A DNA stretch of 50,918 bases. It comes from Bacilli bacterium. GTDB taxonomy: Bacteria > Bacillota_I > Bacilli_A > RFN20 > DUOF01. Position numbers and translations under genes: made by a program. A model generated the notes under the pieces. The model made no database searches. It saw only the letters and a program-made list of their open reading frames with translations, and had not been told where the DNA came from. The stretch lies in assembly GCA_017517765.1 (NCBI GenBank), contig JAFWYE010000007.1:1-50918 (forward strand), read 5' to 3'. Below are positions 33,460 through 40,678 of this stretch, in pieces. Within the stretch, counting starts at the first letter, position 1, and each line of letters opens with the position of its first letter.

Positions 33460-35844
33460 TCACCTAATTGAAGCATTAAATTCTTTGATTAACTTAGATA
33501 TAATATCTTGATGTACAGGATTTATATCATTATCATTTAATGTCTTATCCATTGCTTGATAAGTTAAAGATATAGCAATGGATTTAGAATCAGTATTTAA
33601 TAAAGCATTCTTATATAAATCAAATATTTCTATATTAGTAACTAATCCTTTAGCATTCTTTTTAATTACTCTAACAATATCAGCAGCGCTAACAGAGTCT
33701 TTTACAAGTAATGATATATCTCTACTTGAACTTGGGAATGTAGAGAACTTAGCAAATTTCACTTTTGAAGATTTAATAGATAATAATTGTTTTAAATTGA
33801 TTTCTAAAACATAAGTATCAGTTACATCATAATCTTTTCTAGTAATTGGATGAATTTGACCAATGTAACCTACAACTTTTCTATCAATTAATACTTCACA
33901 ACTCCTACCAGGATGAAGCAAAGATAATTCTTTATTTACATTATAACTAACTCTATTTAAATCAATACCAACAATTTTAATTATTCCCTCTAGAATGCCT
34001 TTCATACTATAGAAGTCAAATTCACCATCTTTTAACCATCTAGTTTCTTTAAAAGTAGTATTGATTGCAATTGATAATAATTCTTCTTCAACTTCATTTT
34101 GAGCATAAACTTTAGCTATTTCAAATACTGCAATATTTTTAATATTTCTAGATTGATTATAGTTAATAGTTTCTAATAATGTAGGAACTAAAGATCTTCT
34201 TAAATATTGATGATCTTCAGTTATTGGGTTAAGAATTGAAACGGGTTCTTCATTAACTAAATAATTGAATTCATTAGCTCTTTTTTTAGAGGTTAATGAA
34301 TAGTTAATTACATCATTAATTCCTAAATCTATTAAGTATTCTCTTAGAGATTTTCTTTGCAATTGGTAAGTAGTTAAACTACCTTTAACATCATCATTAA
34401 GTGGAAGAGAAGTAGTGAAAGTATCAAATCCATAAATTCTAATTATTTCCTCGATTAAATCTTCTTTAATAGTAATATCATTTCTTCTTGTAGGAGGAAC
34501 AACTGTATATACTTCATTTTCATAAGTATATGCAAATCCTAAATTCGTGAATATATTATCTATAACTTCTTTTTCAATATGAATACCAAGTTTCTTTTCT
34601 ACATCATTAATATTTAATTTGATTTCTTTATTAAATTTCTTTAATTTTGAAACACTTACTATATCTTCAACACTTTCATATCCAGAAATTTCATTTAAAA
34701 CTTGAACAGTTAAAGCTAAAACTTCTTTAGTACTATACATATCAGTTTCTTTAACAAATCTATTACTAGAATCACTTATTAGATTTAGTCTTCTAGAAGT
34801 TTTTCTAATTGAAACTCCATCAAAACTAGCAGCTTCAATTACAATGTTTTTAGTATTGTCATCAATCATAGAACTAAATGATCCCATAACTCCACCTAGA
34901 CATTCAACTTTTCCATCATTTGTAATAACAACATCATTTTCTTCTACTTTATAGTCTGTTTCATCTAACATTTTAACAAGACCATTATAATCGCTTCTAA
35001 TAGAGTAATGATTACTAGTTAATTTATCATAGTCATACATATGTAAAGGTTGACCAGTTAATAACATAATATAGTTACCTAAATCTACGATATTATTTAT
35101 AGAACGAATACCACTAGCAACTAATTTTTGCTTTAACCATTTAGGTGATTCTTTAATTGTAATATTATTAACTTTACAAATACTAAATACATTACATTTA
35201 TCAGTATCAATACTTACAGTTAAATCTGTTTTATTAGTTTTAACCATCTTAGGATAACTAAATTCTAATTTTTTATTTAAGATAGCAGCAACATCACTTG
35301 CAACACCAATATAAGACATTGCATCGCCTCTATTAGGAGTGATATTAACATCAAATATAATGTCATCTAATCCTAAATATTTTAAAGGATCTCCACCGAT
35401 TGGAGCATTATTTCCTAATTCTTCAATTCCAGCAAGTTGCTTTTCAGTAAGTGAAGATTTATCTACTCCAAGTTCACTTAATGAACAACACATACCATTA
35501 CTTTCTACTCCTCTTATAGTACCTTTTTTAATAACTGCACCAATAGCAGGTAAATTAGCACCAGGAAGAGCAACGATTACTTTAAGTCCTACTCTAACAT
35601 TTGGAGCACCACAAACAATTTGAAGTACTTCATTTCCTACATCAACATTTAAAACATGTAAATGATCGCTATCTGGATGTTCTTCACAAGTTTTAATTTG
35701 ACCAATAACTAAATGATCACCACTAGCTAAAGTTTTAATTTCTTCAACTTCTAATCCTGCACTAGACATTTTATTTGCTAATGCTTTTGTATCAATATCA
35801 TCTAGTTTTAATAATTCTTTTAACCAATTAACACTAACTAGCAT
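33460..35844 (-). CDS. pheT: phenylalanyl-tRNA synthetase beta subunit
   Basis: A 794-residue large subunit of the alpha2-beta2 enzyme, normal size for Firmicutes. An N-terminal tRNA-binding OB domain (EEHPDSDHLHVLNVDVG, then IVCGAPNVR), B3/B4 editing domain, B5 domain and a C-terminal anticodon-binding domain (KFAKFSTFPSSSRDISLLV) are all seen. It follows pheS by three bases and is preceded by AGGAGGG inside the end of pheS. It shares the Phe T-box control. Confidence 0.97.
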   Translation of the reverse strand: MLVSVNWLKELLKLDDIDTKALANKMSSAGLEVEEIKTLASGDHLVIGQIKTCEEHPDSDHLHVLNVDVGNEVLQIVCGAPNVRVGLKVIVALPGANLPAIGAVIKKGTIRGVESNGMCCSLSELGVDKSSLTEKQLAGIEELGNNAPIGGDPLKYLGLDDIIFDVNITPNRGDAMSYIGVASDVAAILNKKLEFSYPKMVKTNKTDLTVSIDTDKCNVFSICKVNNITIKESPKWLKQKLVASGIRSINNIVDLGNYIMLLTGQPLHMYDYDKLTSNHYSIRSDYNGLVKMLDETDYKVEENDVVITNDGKVECLGGVMGSFSSMIDDNTKNIVIEAASFDGVSIRKTSRRLNLISDSSNRFVKETDMYSTKEVLALTVQVLNEISGYESVEDIVSVSKLKKFNKEIKLNINDVEKKLGIHIEKEVIDNIFTNLGFAYTYENEVYTVVPPTRRNDITIKEDLIEEIIRIYGFDTFTTSLPLNDDVKGSLTTYQLQRKSLREYLIDLGINDVINYSLTSKKRANEFNYLVNEEPVSILNPITEDHQYLRRSLVPTLLETINYNQSRNIKNIAVFEIAKVYAQNEVEEELLSIAINTTFKETRWLKDGEFDFYSMKGILEGIIKIVGIDLNRVSYNVNKELSLLHPGRSCEVLIDRKVVGYIGQIHPITRKDYDVTDTYVLEINLKQLLSIKSSKVKFAKFSTFPSSSRDISLLVKDSVSAADIVRVIKKNAKGLVTNIEIFDLYKNALLNTDSKSIAISLTYQAMDKTLNDNDINPVHQDIISKLIKEFNASIR

Positions 35845-35847
35845 CGA

Positions 35848-36873
35848 TTAATCCCTCCTAAATTGATTTAAGAATCTTAAATCATTTGTATATATTCTTT
35901 TAATATCATCAATTCCATATTGAAGCATGATGATTCTATCTAATCCTATACCAAAAGCAAACCCTTGATATACTTCAGGATCAAATCCAGACATTCTAAG
36001 TACATTTGGATGAACCATACCGGCACCTAAAATTTCCATCCATCCGCTTCCTTTACATAAGTTACAACCCTTACCACCACAACTAGTACAACTTACATCT
36101 ACTTCTACACTAGGCTCTGTGAATGGGAAATAACTACTTCTAAATCTAATTGTTTTATCTTGACCAAATACTTGCTTCATGAAGTAATCTAAAGTTCCTT
36201 TTAAATCAGACATAGTAACGTTTTTACCAATTACTAGACCTTCCATTTGCATGAATTGATGAGAGTGAGTTGCATCATCATCTTTTCTAAACACTTTACC
36301 AGGGCAGATAATTCTTATTGGCTCATCTTTACTACTTGCTTCCATAGTTCTTGCTTGAACTGGAGAAGTGTGAGTTCTAAGTAGTGTATTTACATCAACA
36401 TAGAAAGTATCTTGCATATCTCTAGCAGGATGATCTTTTGGTAAATTAAGCATTTCAAAGTTATATAAATCCTTTTCTACTTCAGGACCTTCAGCAACTT
36501 TATAGCCAAGACCTACAAATACTTCGCTAATGTCATCTACTAGTTTATTAAGTGGATGCTTAGTTGCAGCACTGTAATTCTTTCCTGGCATAGTTACATC
36601 TATTGTTTCTCTTTCTAACTTTTCATTTAAAGCTTTAGTCTCAAGATTGTCTTTTATTGAATCTAAATGGTCACTAATAAATGTTTTAAGTGTATTAACA
36701 GCTTGGCCATAACTAGCTTTTTTGTCAGCAACTATGTCCTTCATTTTTCCCATTAATTCACTAACTTTTCCCTTTTTAGATAAATATTTGTTTTTAATTT
36801 CATTTACTTCATCTAAAGAATTTGCTTTTTCAATCTCAGATAAGTATTCTTCTTTTATTTCTTCAATATTCAT
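35848..36873 (-). CDS. pheS: phenylalanyl-tRNA synthetase alpha subunit
   Basis: A 341-residue catalytic subunit, class II fold. The N-terminal coiled coil is followed by motif 2 ([14 protein letters not shown]) and motif 3 ([11 protein letters not shown]). A CxxC zinc-like pair set, [12 protein letters not shown], lies before [19 protein letters not shown] precedes the ATG. The gene is first after the T-box leader on the minus strand. Confidence 0.97.
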   Translation of the reverse strand: MNIEEIKEEYLSEIEKANSLDEVNEIKNKYLSKKGKVSELMGKMKDIVADKKASYGQAVNTLKTFISDHLDSIKDNLETKALNEKLERETIDVTMPGKNYSAATKHPLNKLVDDISEVFVGLGYKVAEGPEVEKDLYNFEMLNLPKDHPARDMQDTFYVDVNTLLRTHTSPVQARTMEASSKDEPIRIICPGKVFRKDDDATHSHQFMQMEGLVIGKNVTMSDLKGTLDYFMKQVFGQDKTIRFRSSYFPFTEPSVEVDVSCTSCGGKGCNLCKGSGWMEILGAGMVHPNVLRMSGFDPEVYQGFAFGIGLDRIIMLQYGIDDIKRIYTNDLRFLNQFRRD

Positions 36874-36891
36874 AAATTTCCTCCCCTTTTC

Positions 36892-36999
36892 AAAATAAAA
36901 AAACGCTCCTAAAATAGGAACGTGAAATTACGCGGTACCATCCTAATTCATAGATAAACACTTATATCTATGCACTTAATTGCTTTAACGCAGCTAACG
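36892..36999 (-). repeat. 108-nt perfect inverted repeat, copy 2 (T-box 3' half)
   Basis: It is identical to 1311-1418 in inverted orientation and covers the Phe T-box core, antiterminator and terminator. The two leaders differ over stem I and again from the base after the T-run. Confidence 0.95.
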
Positions 37000-37117
37000 G
37001 TGTTTATTAGACACACTCCAAGGTGAATTCATTAAGTATAATTATGAGTAAAATTTCAGCATACATTTACTCTCTCTAAATAATAGGAACTTAATTACTA
37101 CTCCTTATCAACGCATT
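36896..37117 (-). promoter_or_regulatory. T-box riboswitch controlling pheST
   Basis: Minus-strand leader with the T-box core AGGATGGTACCGCG, an antiterminator and a terminator ending in seven T. The likely specifier is TTC (Phe) at 37025-37027, followed by ACCTTGGAG. The stem I region differs from the Ile T-box, while the 3' half is identical. Uncharged tRNA-Phe would permit readthrough into pheST. Confidence 0.92.
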
Positions 37118-37123
37118 GATTAA

Positions 37124-37152
37124 ATTATTGATTAAATATGAAAAAAAGTCAA
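37124..37152 (-). promoter_or_regulatory. promoter of the pheST T-box transcript
   Basis: On the minus strand TTGACT (37147-37152), 17 bases, and AATAAT (37124-37129). Initiation would fall near 37117. Confidence 0.55.
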
Positions 37153-37198
37153 CATTAAATATCTATAAGATATTAAGAAAAGTGAATTTTTGTTTCAA

Positions 37199-37224
37199 AA
37201 ATGTTTCATGTGTGTGAAACATTT
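37199..37224. promoter_or_regulatory. perfect 10-bp dyad upstream of the sirtuin gene
   Basis: AAATGTTTCA (37199-37208) and TGAAACATTT (37215-37224) face each other around TGTGTG. A half-site TGTTTCA is repeated at 37191-37197. It lies about 50 bases before the sir2 ribosome-binding site and 50 bases behind the pheST promoter. An operator is likely; the factor is unknown. Confidence 0.55.
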
Positions 37225-37273
37225 ATTATTTTCAAATTAAATAAGATGTGATAAGATTTGGTTGGTGATAGTC

Positions 37274-38023
37274 ATGGATAAGTATGAAGAATTTAAAAAT
37301 GCAATTGGTAGAGCTAAAAAAATTGTAGTAATGACCGGTGCTGGAATAAGTTGCCCTCCACCTACCAATATTAAAGACTTTAGAAGTGCTGATGGTTTAT
37401 ATAGTAAAGGTAATGAGTTTAATATACCAACAGAAGAAATCTTAAGTTATCGTTTCTTTAAGAATCATCCACAAGAGTTTTTTAAATTTTATAGAGAAAA
37501 TCTAGTTTATCCAAATGCCTTATATAATGATGCTCATAAGTTTTTTGCCAATTTAGAAAAGAGCAAAGAGGTAGTAATTATTACTCAAAATATTGATGGG
37601 CTACATACTAAAGCTGGGAGTAGTAATGTGTTAGAGATACATGGTAGTGTTTTTAAAAATCATTGTATATCTTGTGGTAAACATTATGATTTAAAAAATA
37701 TTAGTTTAGAAGATGTTCCAACTTGTGAGTGCGGTGGCATTATTAAACCTAATGTTGTTTTATATGGGGAAGGTTTAGATGATGAATTATTAATGGATGC
37801 TAGAGAGTATCTTGCATATGCGGATTTATTAATTGTAGTGGGCACTTCTTTGACTGTTTATCCAGCAGCTAGATTAGTAAAGAACTTTAAAGGAAAGGAC
37901 TTTATAATAATTAATAAAAGTAATACTCAATATGATGATATGGCTACATTAGTTTTTCACGAAGATATTTTAGATGTTATACATAATGTAGAAAAAAAGA
38001 TGAGTGTGGGAAGTAGAAAATAA
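37274..38023 (+). CDS. cobB: Sir2-family NAD-dependent protein deacylase
   Basis: A 249-residue sirtuin that removes acyl groups from lysine using NAD. GAGIS, KDFRSADGLY, TQNIDGLH with the catalytic His in EIHGS, and the zinc site CISC...CEC are present, as is the GTSLTVYPAA stretch. The start is the ATG at 37274; earlier in-frame TTG and GTG codons are at or within the TTGGTGAT ribosome-binding site. A perfect dyad upstream suggests regulation. With PnuC and NadR further on, this window has three NAD-related genes. Confidence 0.93.
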   Translation: MDKYEEFKNAIGRAKKIVVMTGAGISCPPPTNIKDFRSADGLYSKGNEFNIPTEEILSYRFFKNHPQEFFKFYRENLVYPNALYNDAHKFFANLEKSKEVVIITQNIDGLHTKAGSSNVLEIHGSVFKNHCISCGKHYDLKNISLEDVPTCECGGIIKPNVVLYGEGLDDELLMDAREYLAYADLLIVVGTSLTVYPAARLVKNFKGKDFIIINKSNTQYDDMATLVFHEDILDVIHNVEKKMSVGSRK

Positions 38024-38027
38024 ATTA

Positions 38028-38056
38028 TTGAAAGTTAATATTTATAGGTTTATAAT
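38028..38056 (+). promoter_or_regulatory. sigma-A type promoter
   Basis: TTGAAA (38028-38033), a 17-base spacer and TATAAT (38051-38056), five bases after the sirtuin stop. Confidence 0.8.
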
Positions 38057-38081
38057 GTAGATGGAAAAAGGAGTGAAATAT

Positions 38082-38441
38082 ATGAGTGATGTAGGAACTG
38101 CAGTTAAAAGAATTGATGCTTACTATGAAAATTTATTGAAGGAATGTTATAAGGATGAAGAAGATGCAATGGCAACATATGCACAAACTAGAGATGCTGT
38201 AATTGAACAACTTTTACCATATGCATTAACTAATAATTATTGGTGGGAACAAGAAAATATAGCTATGGCTTACTACCAAATTCATAACCAAATTTTAGTG
38301 GTAAAAGCTAAGACATTCCAAAAGTATTATCGTAAATTAATGGGTAAAAGATATGATTATGCAACATTTGCTGATCCTAAAAAGAGACAAGAAATTATTA
38401 ACGAAGCAGAAAAAAAATATATTGAAAAAGCAGGTAGATAA
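38082..38441 (+). CDS. small unknown helical protein
   Basis: A 119-residue soluble protein, helical, rich in Tyr, Ala, Lys and Glu, with a NNYWWEQENIAMAYYQ segment in the middle. The ATG at 38082 follows AAAGGAGTG with good spacing; the in-frame ATG at 38061 lies upstream of that site and is rejected. It has its own consensus promoter and a terminator that includes the stop, so it is probably well expressed. No family is recognised. Confidence 0.75.
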   Translation: MSDVGTAVKRIDAYYENLLKECYKDEEDAMATYAQTRDAVIEQLLPYALTNNYWWEQENIAMAYYQIHNQILVVKAKTFQKYYRKLMGKRYDYATFADPKKRQEIINEAEKKYIEKAGR

Positions 38442-38457
38442 TCTACCTCTTTTTTTA
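38432..38457. terminator. shared terminator with stop codon in its loop
   Basis: AGGTAGA (38432-38438), TAA, TCTACCT (38442-38448), then a T-run. The loop is exactly the stop codon. It also faces the sigF stop on the other strand. Confidence 0.88.
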
Positions 38458-38458
38458 T

Positions 38459-39178
38459 TTAAAAATATCTTTTGAGTTTATCTATTATTTGCTTTTCTAA
38501 TCTGGATATTTGAACTTGTGAAACATTAAATTTAGTGGCGACTTCTTTTTGTGACAAATCATTATAAAATCGAAGATTTATTAATAGCATTTCTTTATCT
38601 GTTAATATTTTTAAAGAATCATGAAGAGTTAATATATCTATAAGATTATTTTTACTAGTATCCATAATTGTAGATTCAAGAGTATAAGTGTTGTCCTTAT
38701 TTGAATATTCTTTTTCTAATGACAAAGGTGTTATATTTGACTCCATTGCAAGTATTAAATCATATCTATCTACCATTAGTATATTTTCTAATTCTTCGAT
38801 TGTAATTTCTTTATTATATTTTTCAAAATAGTCTTTTTTTTCCTTTTCAATTTTATAATATAAATCTTTAATATTTCTGCTCATTTTAAATAAAGAAGCA
38901 TCCCTAAAATATTTTTTGATTTCGCCAAGTATTATTGGTACTGCATAAGTAGAAAAACTAACATTAAAATTTAAATCAAAGTTAGTAATTGCTTTTATTA
39001 ATCCCATTATTGCCACTTGATTTAAATCTTCTCTTTCTTCTTTTTTAGATATTTTATATCTATTAACAAGAGAGTAAGCTAAATTTTGATTTTTATTTAT
39101 TATTAAATCTAGGTATTCTTTATGACCATTTTGATATCCTTTTATTAATTCTAATGTAGTTAATTTTGTTTCTAGCAT
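38459..39178 (-). CDS. sigF: sporulation sigma factor SigF-like
   Basis: A 239-residue sigma-70 family factor of the SigF/SigG group. Region 2 is seen as REDLNQVAIMGLIKAI and FSTYAVPIILGEIKKYFRD. Region 3 follows, and region 4 has an HTH (SQKEVATKFNVSQVQISRLEK). It is the third gene of a spoIIA operon, so it should direct early forespore transcription. It begins after the spoIIAB stop with AAAGG spaced 8 bases from the ATG. Size and order fit B. subtilis SigF (255 residues). Confidence 0.92.
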   Translation of the reverse strand: MLETKLTTLELIKGYQNGHKEYLDLIINKNQNLAYSLVNRYKISKKEEREDLNQVAIMGLIKAITNFDLNFNVSFSTYAVPIILGEIKKYFRDASLFKMSRNIKDLYYKIEKEKKDYFEKYNKEITIEELENILMVDRYDLILAMESNITPLSLEKEYSNKDNTYTLESTIMDTSKNNLIDILTLHDSLKILTDKEMLLINLRFYNDLSQKEVATKFNVSQVQISRLEKQIIDKLKRYF

Positions 39179-39181
39179 ACA

Positions 39182-39616
39182 CTAAACCTTTTGATAATGC
39201 TTTTTAAATTTTTTAACTATATAAACCCTAGTTCCAATATTCTCCTCACTTCTGATACTAAAATCATCTGATAAAGCTTTAATAATAGAAAAACCCATGC
39301 CTGCATGCTCTTCATCTTGTTTACTAGAAAAATGGGGATTCAGCGCACTTTTTAAGTCTTTTATTCCTATTCCATAATCGTTAATAGTGATTCTTATTTC
39401 TTGATTTTCAATTACAGCTTTTATATACACATCTTTTGTAGAATCTTTGTTGTATCCATGAATAATTGCATTACTAACTGCTTCACTTACAATTGTTTTT
39501 AGATCACTAATTTCATCAAGTGTAGGATTAATATTTAGAGCAAATGCACTAATTGCAGTTCTAACAAGTGCCTCATTTTCTACCATAGCACTAATTTTTA
39601 TTTCCATTTTATTCAT
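39182..39616 (-). CDS. spoIIAB: anti-sigma F factor and serine kinase SpoIIAB
   Basis: A 144-residue GHKL kinase; B. subtilis SpoIIAB has 146. The N-box EAVSNAIIHG (45-54), G1 box DYGIGI (80-85) and G2 box GMGFS (106-110) are intact. It should hold SigF inactive and phosphorylate SpoIIAA. Its ATG shares an A with the spoIIAA stop, so translation is coupled. Confidence 0.95.
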   Translation of the reverse strand: MNKMEIKISAMVENEALVRTAISAFALNINPTLDEISDLKTIVSEAVSNAIIHGYNKDSTKDVYIKAVIENQEIRITINDYGIGIKDLKSALNPHFSSKQDEEHAGMGFSIIKALSDDFSIRSEENIGTRVYIVKKFKKHYQKV

Positions 39617-39951
39617 TATTTCACCACCTCTTTAGCCTTTTTATATTCACCAATAATTGTATAAATACCTGAAATTCTAAATAACTTTTCAATTTGGGTG
39701 TTAGTATTTGTAATATATACCTTTTTTCTGTTGGTCTTTAATTGGTTATATCTACCTAAAATAAAGCCAACTCCTGAACTATCAATGAAAGTGACATTTT
39801 TAAAATCTAGTACTAAATTTTTATTTTTATTGTTCTTTACAATATCACTTATTTCCTCTTTGTAATTTGGACACACTGAATCATCAATATCTCCATAAAA
39901 CTCAATATATATTTCTTTTTCATAAATATTTAATTTGTATTTTTTATCCAT
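39616..39951 (-). CDS. spoIIAA: anti-anti-sigma F factor SpoIIAA
   Basis: A 111-residue STAS-domain protein. The phosphorylation site is Ser58 in VTFIDSSGVGF, the same number as in B. subtilis SpoIIAA. It should release SigF when dephosphorylated by SpoIIE (not in this window). A good GGAGG lies before the ATG. It is the first gene of the operon; dacF, which precedes it in Bacillus, is here 9 kb away. Confidence 0.95.
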   Translation of the reverse strand: MDKKYKLNIYEKEIYIEFYGDIDDSVCPNYKEEISDIVKNNKNKNLVLDFKNVTFIDSSGVGFILGRYNQLKTNRKKVYITNTNTQIEKLFRISGIYTIIGEYKKAKEVVK

Positions 39952-39992
39952 TTTTATTTCCTCCAGTTACATTAAATAAAAATAGGAAAAAG

Positions 39993-40016
39993 AAAAATGT
40001 CATTTTGTGACTTTTT
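39993..40016. promoter_or_regulatory. dyad in the spoIIA upstream region
   Basis: AAAAATGTCA and TGACTTTTT surround a five-base centre, a near palindrome with one bulged base. It lies 40-65 bases before spoIIAA, between it and a divergent gene. It may be an operator, but it does not match the Spo0A box well. Confidence 0.4.
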
Positions 40017-40037
40017 GATTAATGATTTTGCTTTTAG

Positions 40038-40046
40038 TGTTATACT
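40038..40046 (+). promoter_or_regulatory. extended -10 promoter
   Basis: TGTTATACT contains TGn just before TATACT (40041-40046). No convincing -35 is present at normal spacing; TTGATT lies 20 bases upstream. Confidence 0.5.
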
Positions 40047-40066
40047 AAAGAAAATGAGGTGAAATC

Positions 40067-40615
40067 ATGATTCTTATACCAGAAGATTTTTTTAAAAAAT
40101 ATATTTCTACTAGAAATGATCATGATATCTATAAACTTACAAAGAAGTTAGAAAAAAGAGTTAAAAAGCTAGAAAAATATATTAATAAGAATAAAGTTTG
40201 TTATGAAGAAATTAATTATGAAAGTCAATTAATAAAAGCAAGGCAAGAATATAATTATTTGAGTTGCATTTTCTTGCAAAAAGAGTTTGAAATAATTCCA
40301 TATAGTGAATCTGCTATAAGAGAAATTATGGATATTATAAAAGATAAGAAAGCCTATGAAATTGTAGATAAGAAAAAGCTCAGATATCATCCAAAAGTAG
40401 CTGATTTAAATAAAGTTATAGGCATCGATTATAATTGCAAAGAAAACTTTGAACTGATAAAAGAAAAAAGTATTGAATATTATACAAAAGAGGAAGTAAT
40501 TACTAGGATTTCTTATATTTATAATCAAGATTTTGAAGGGTATGATTCTTATGTTTCAAATATTGAAGATGGCACTATTATGCAGCTTCTTGAAAGGTAT
40601 TTAGAAGTATGCTAG
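40067..40615 (+). CDS. unknown protein before the SelO-like gene
   Basis: A 182-residue cytoplasmic protein. It has Lys-rich helices at residues 20-60, and is mixed alpha/beta afterwards with several Tyr-Ile pairs. GAGGTGA precedes the ATG with good spacing. It lies 63 bases before the SelO-like gene and may start the same transcription unit. No family is recognised. Confidence 0.7.
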   Translation: MILIPEDFFKKYISTRNDHDIYKLTKKLEKRVKKLEKYINKNKVCYEEINYESQLIKARQEYNYLSCIFLQKEFEIIPYSESAIREIMDIIKDKKAYEIVDKKKLRYHPKVADLNKVIGIDYNCKENFELIKEKSIEYYTKEEVITRISYIYNQDFEGYDSYVSNIEDGTIMQLLERYLEVC

Positions 40616-40678
40616 AAAATAATTCTATGAATTATATTTTTATTGGGTTATAATAAGGAGGATTGGAGGGAGTTAAAA

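Noticed and set aside
39993..40016. Spo0A box upstream of spoIIAA
   Set aside because: The dyad has TGTCATT rather than the TGTCGAA-like sequence; kept only as an unassigned palindrome.
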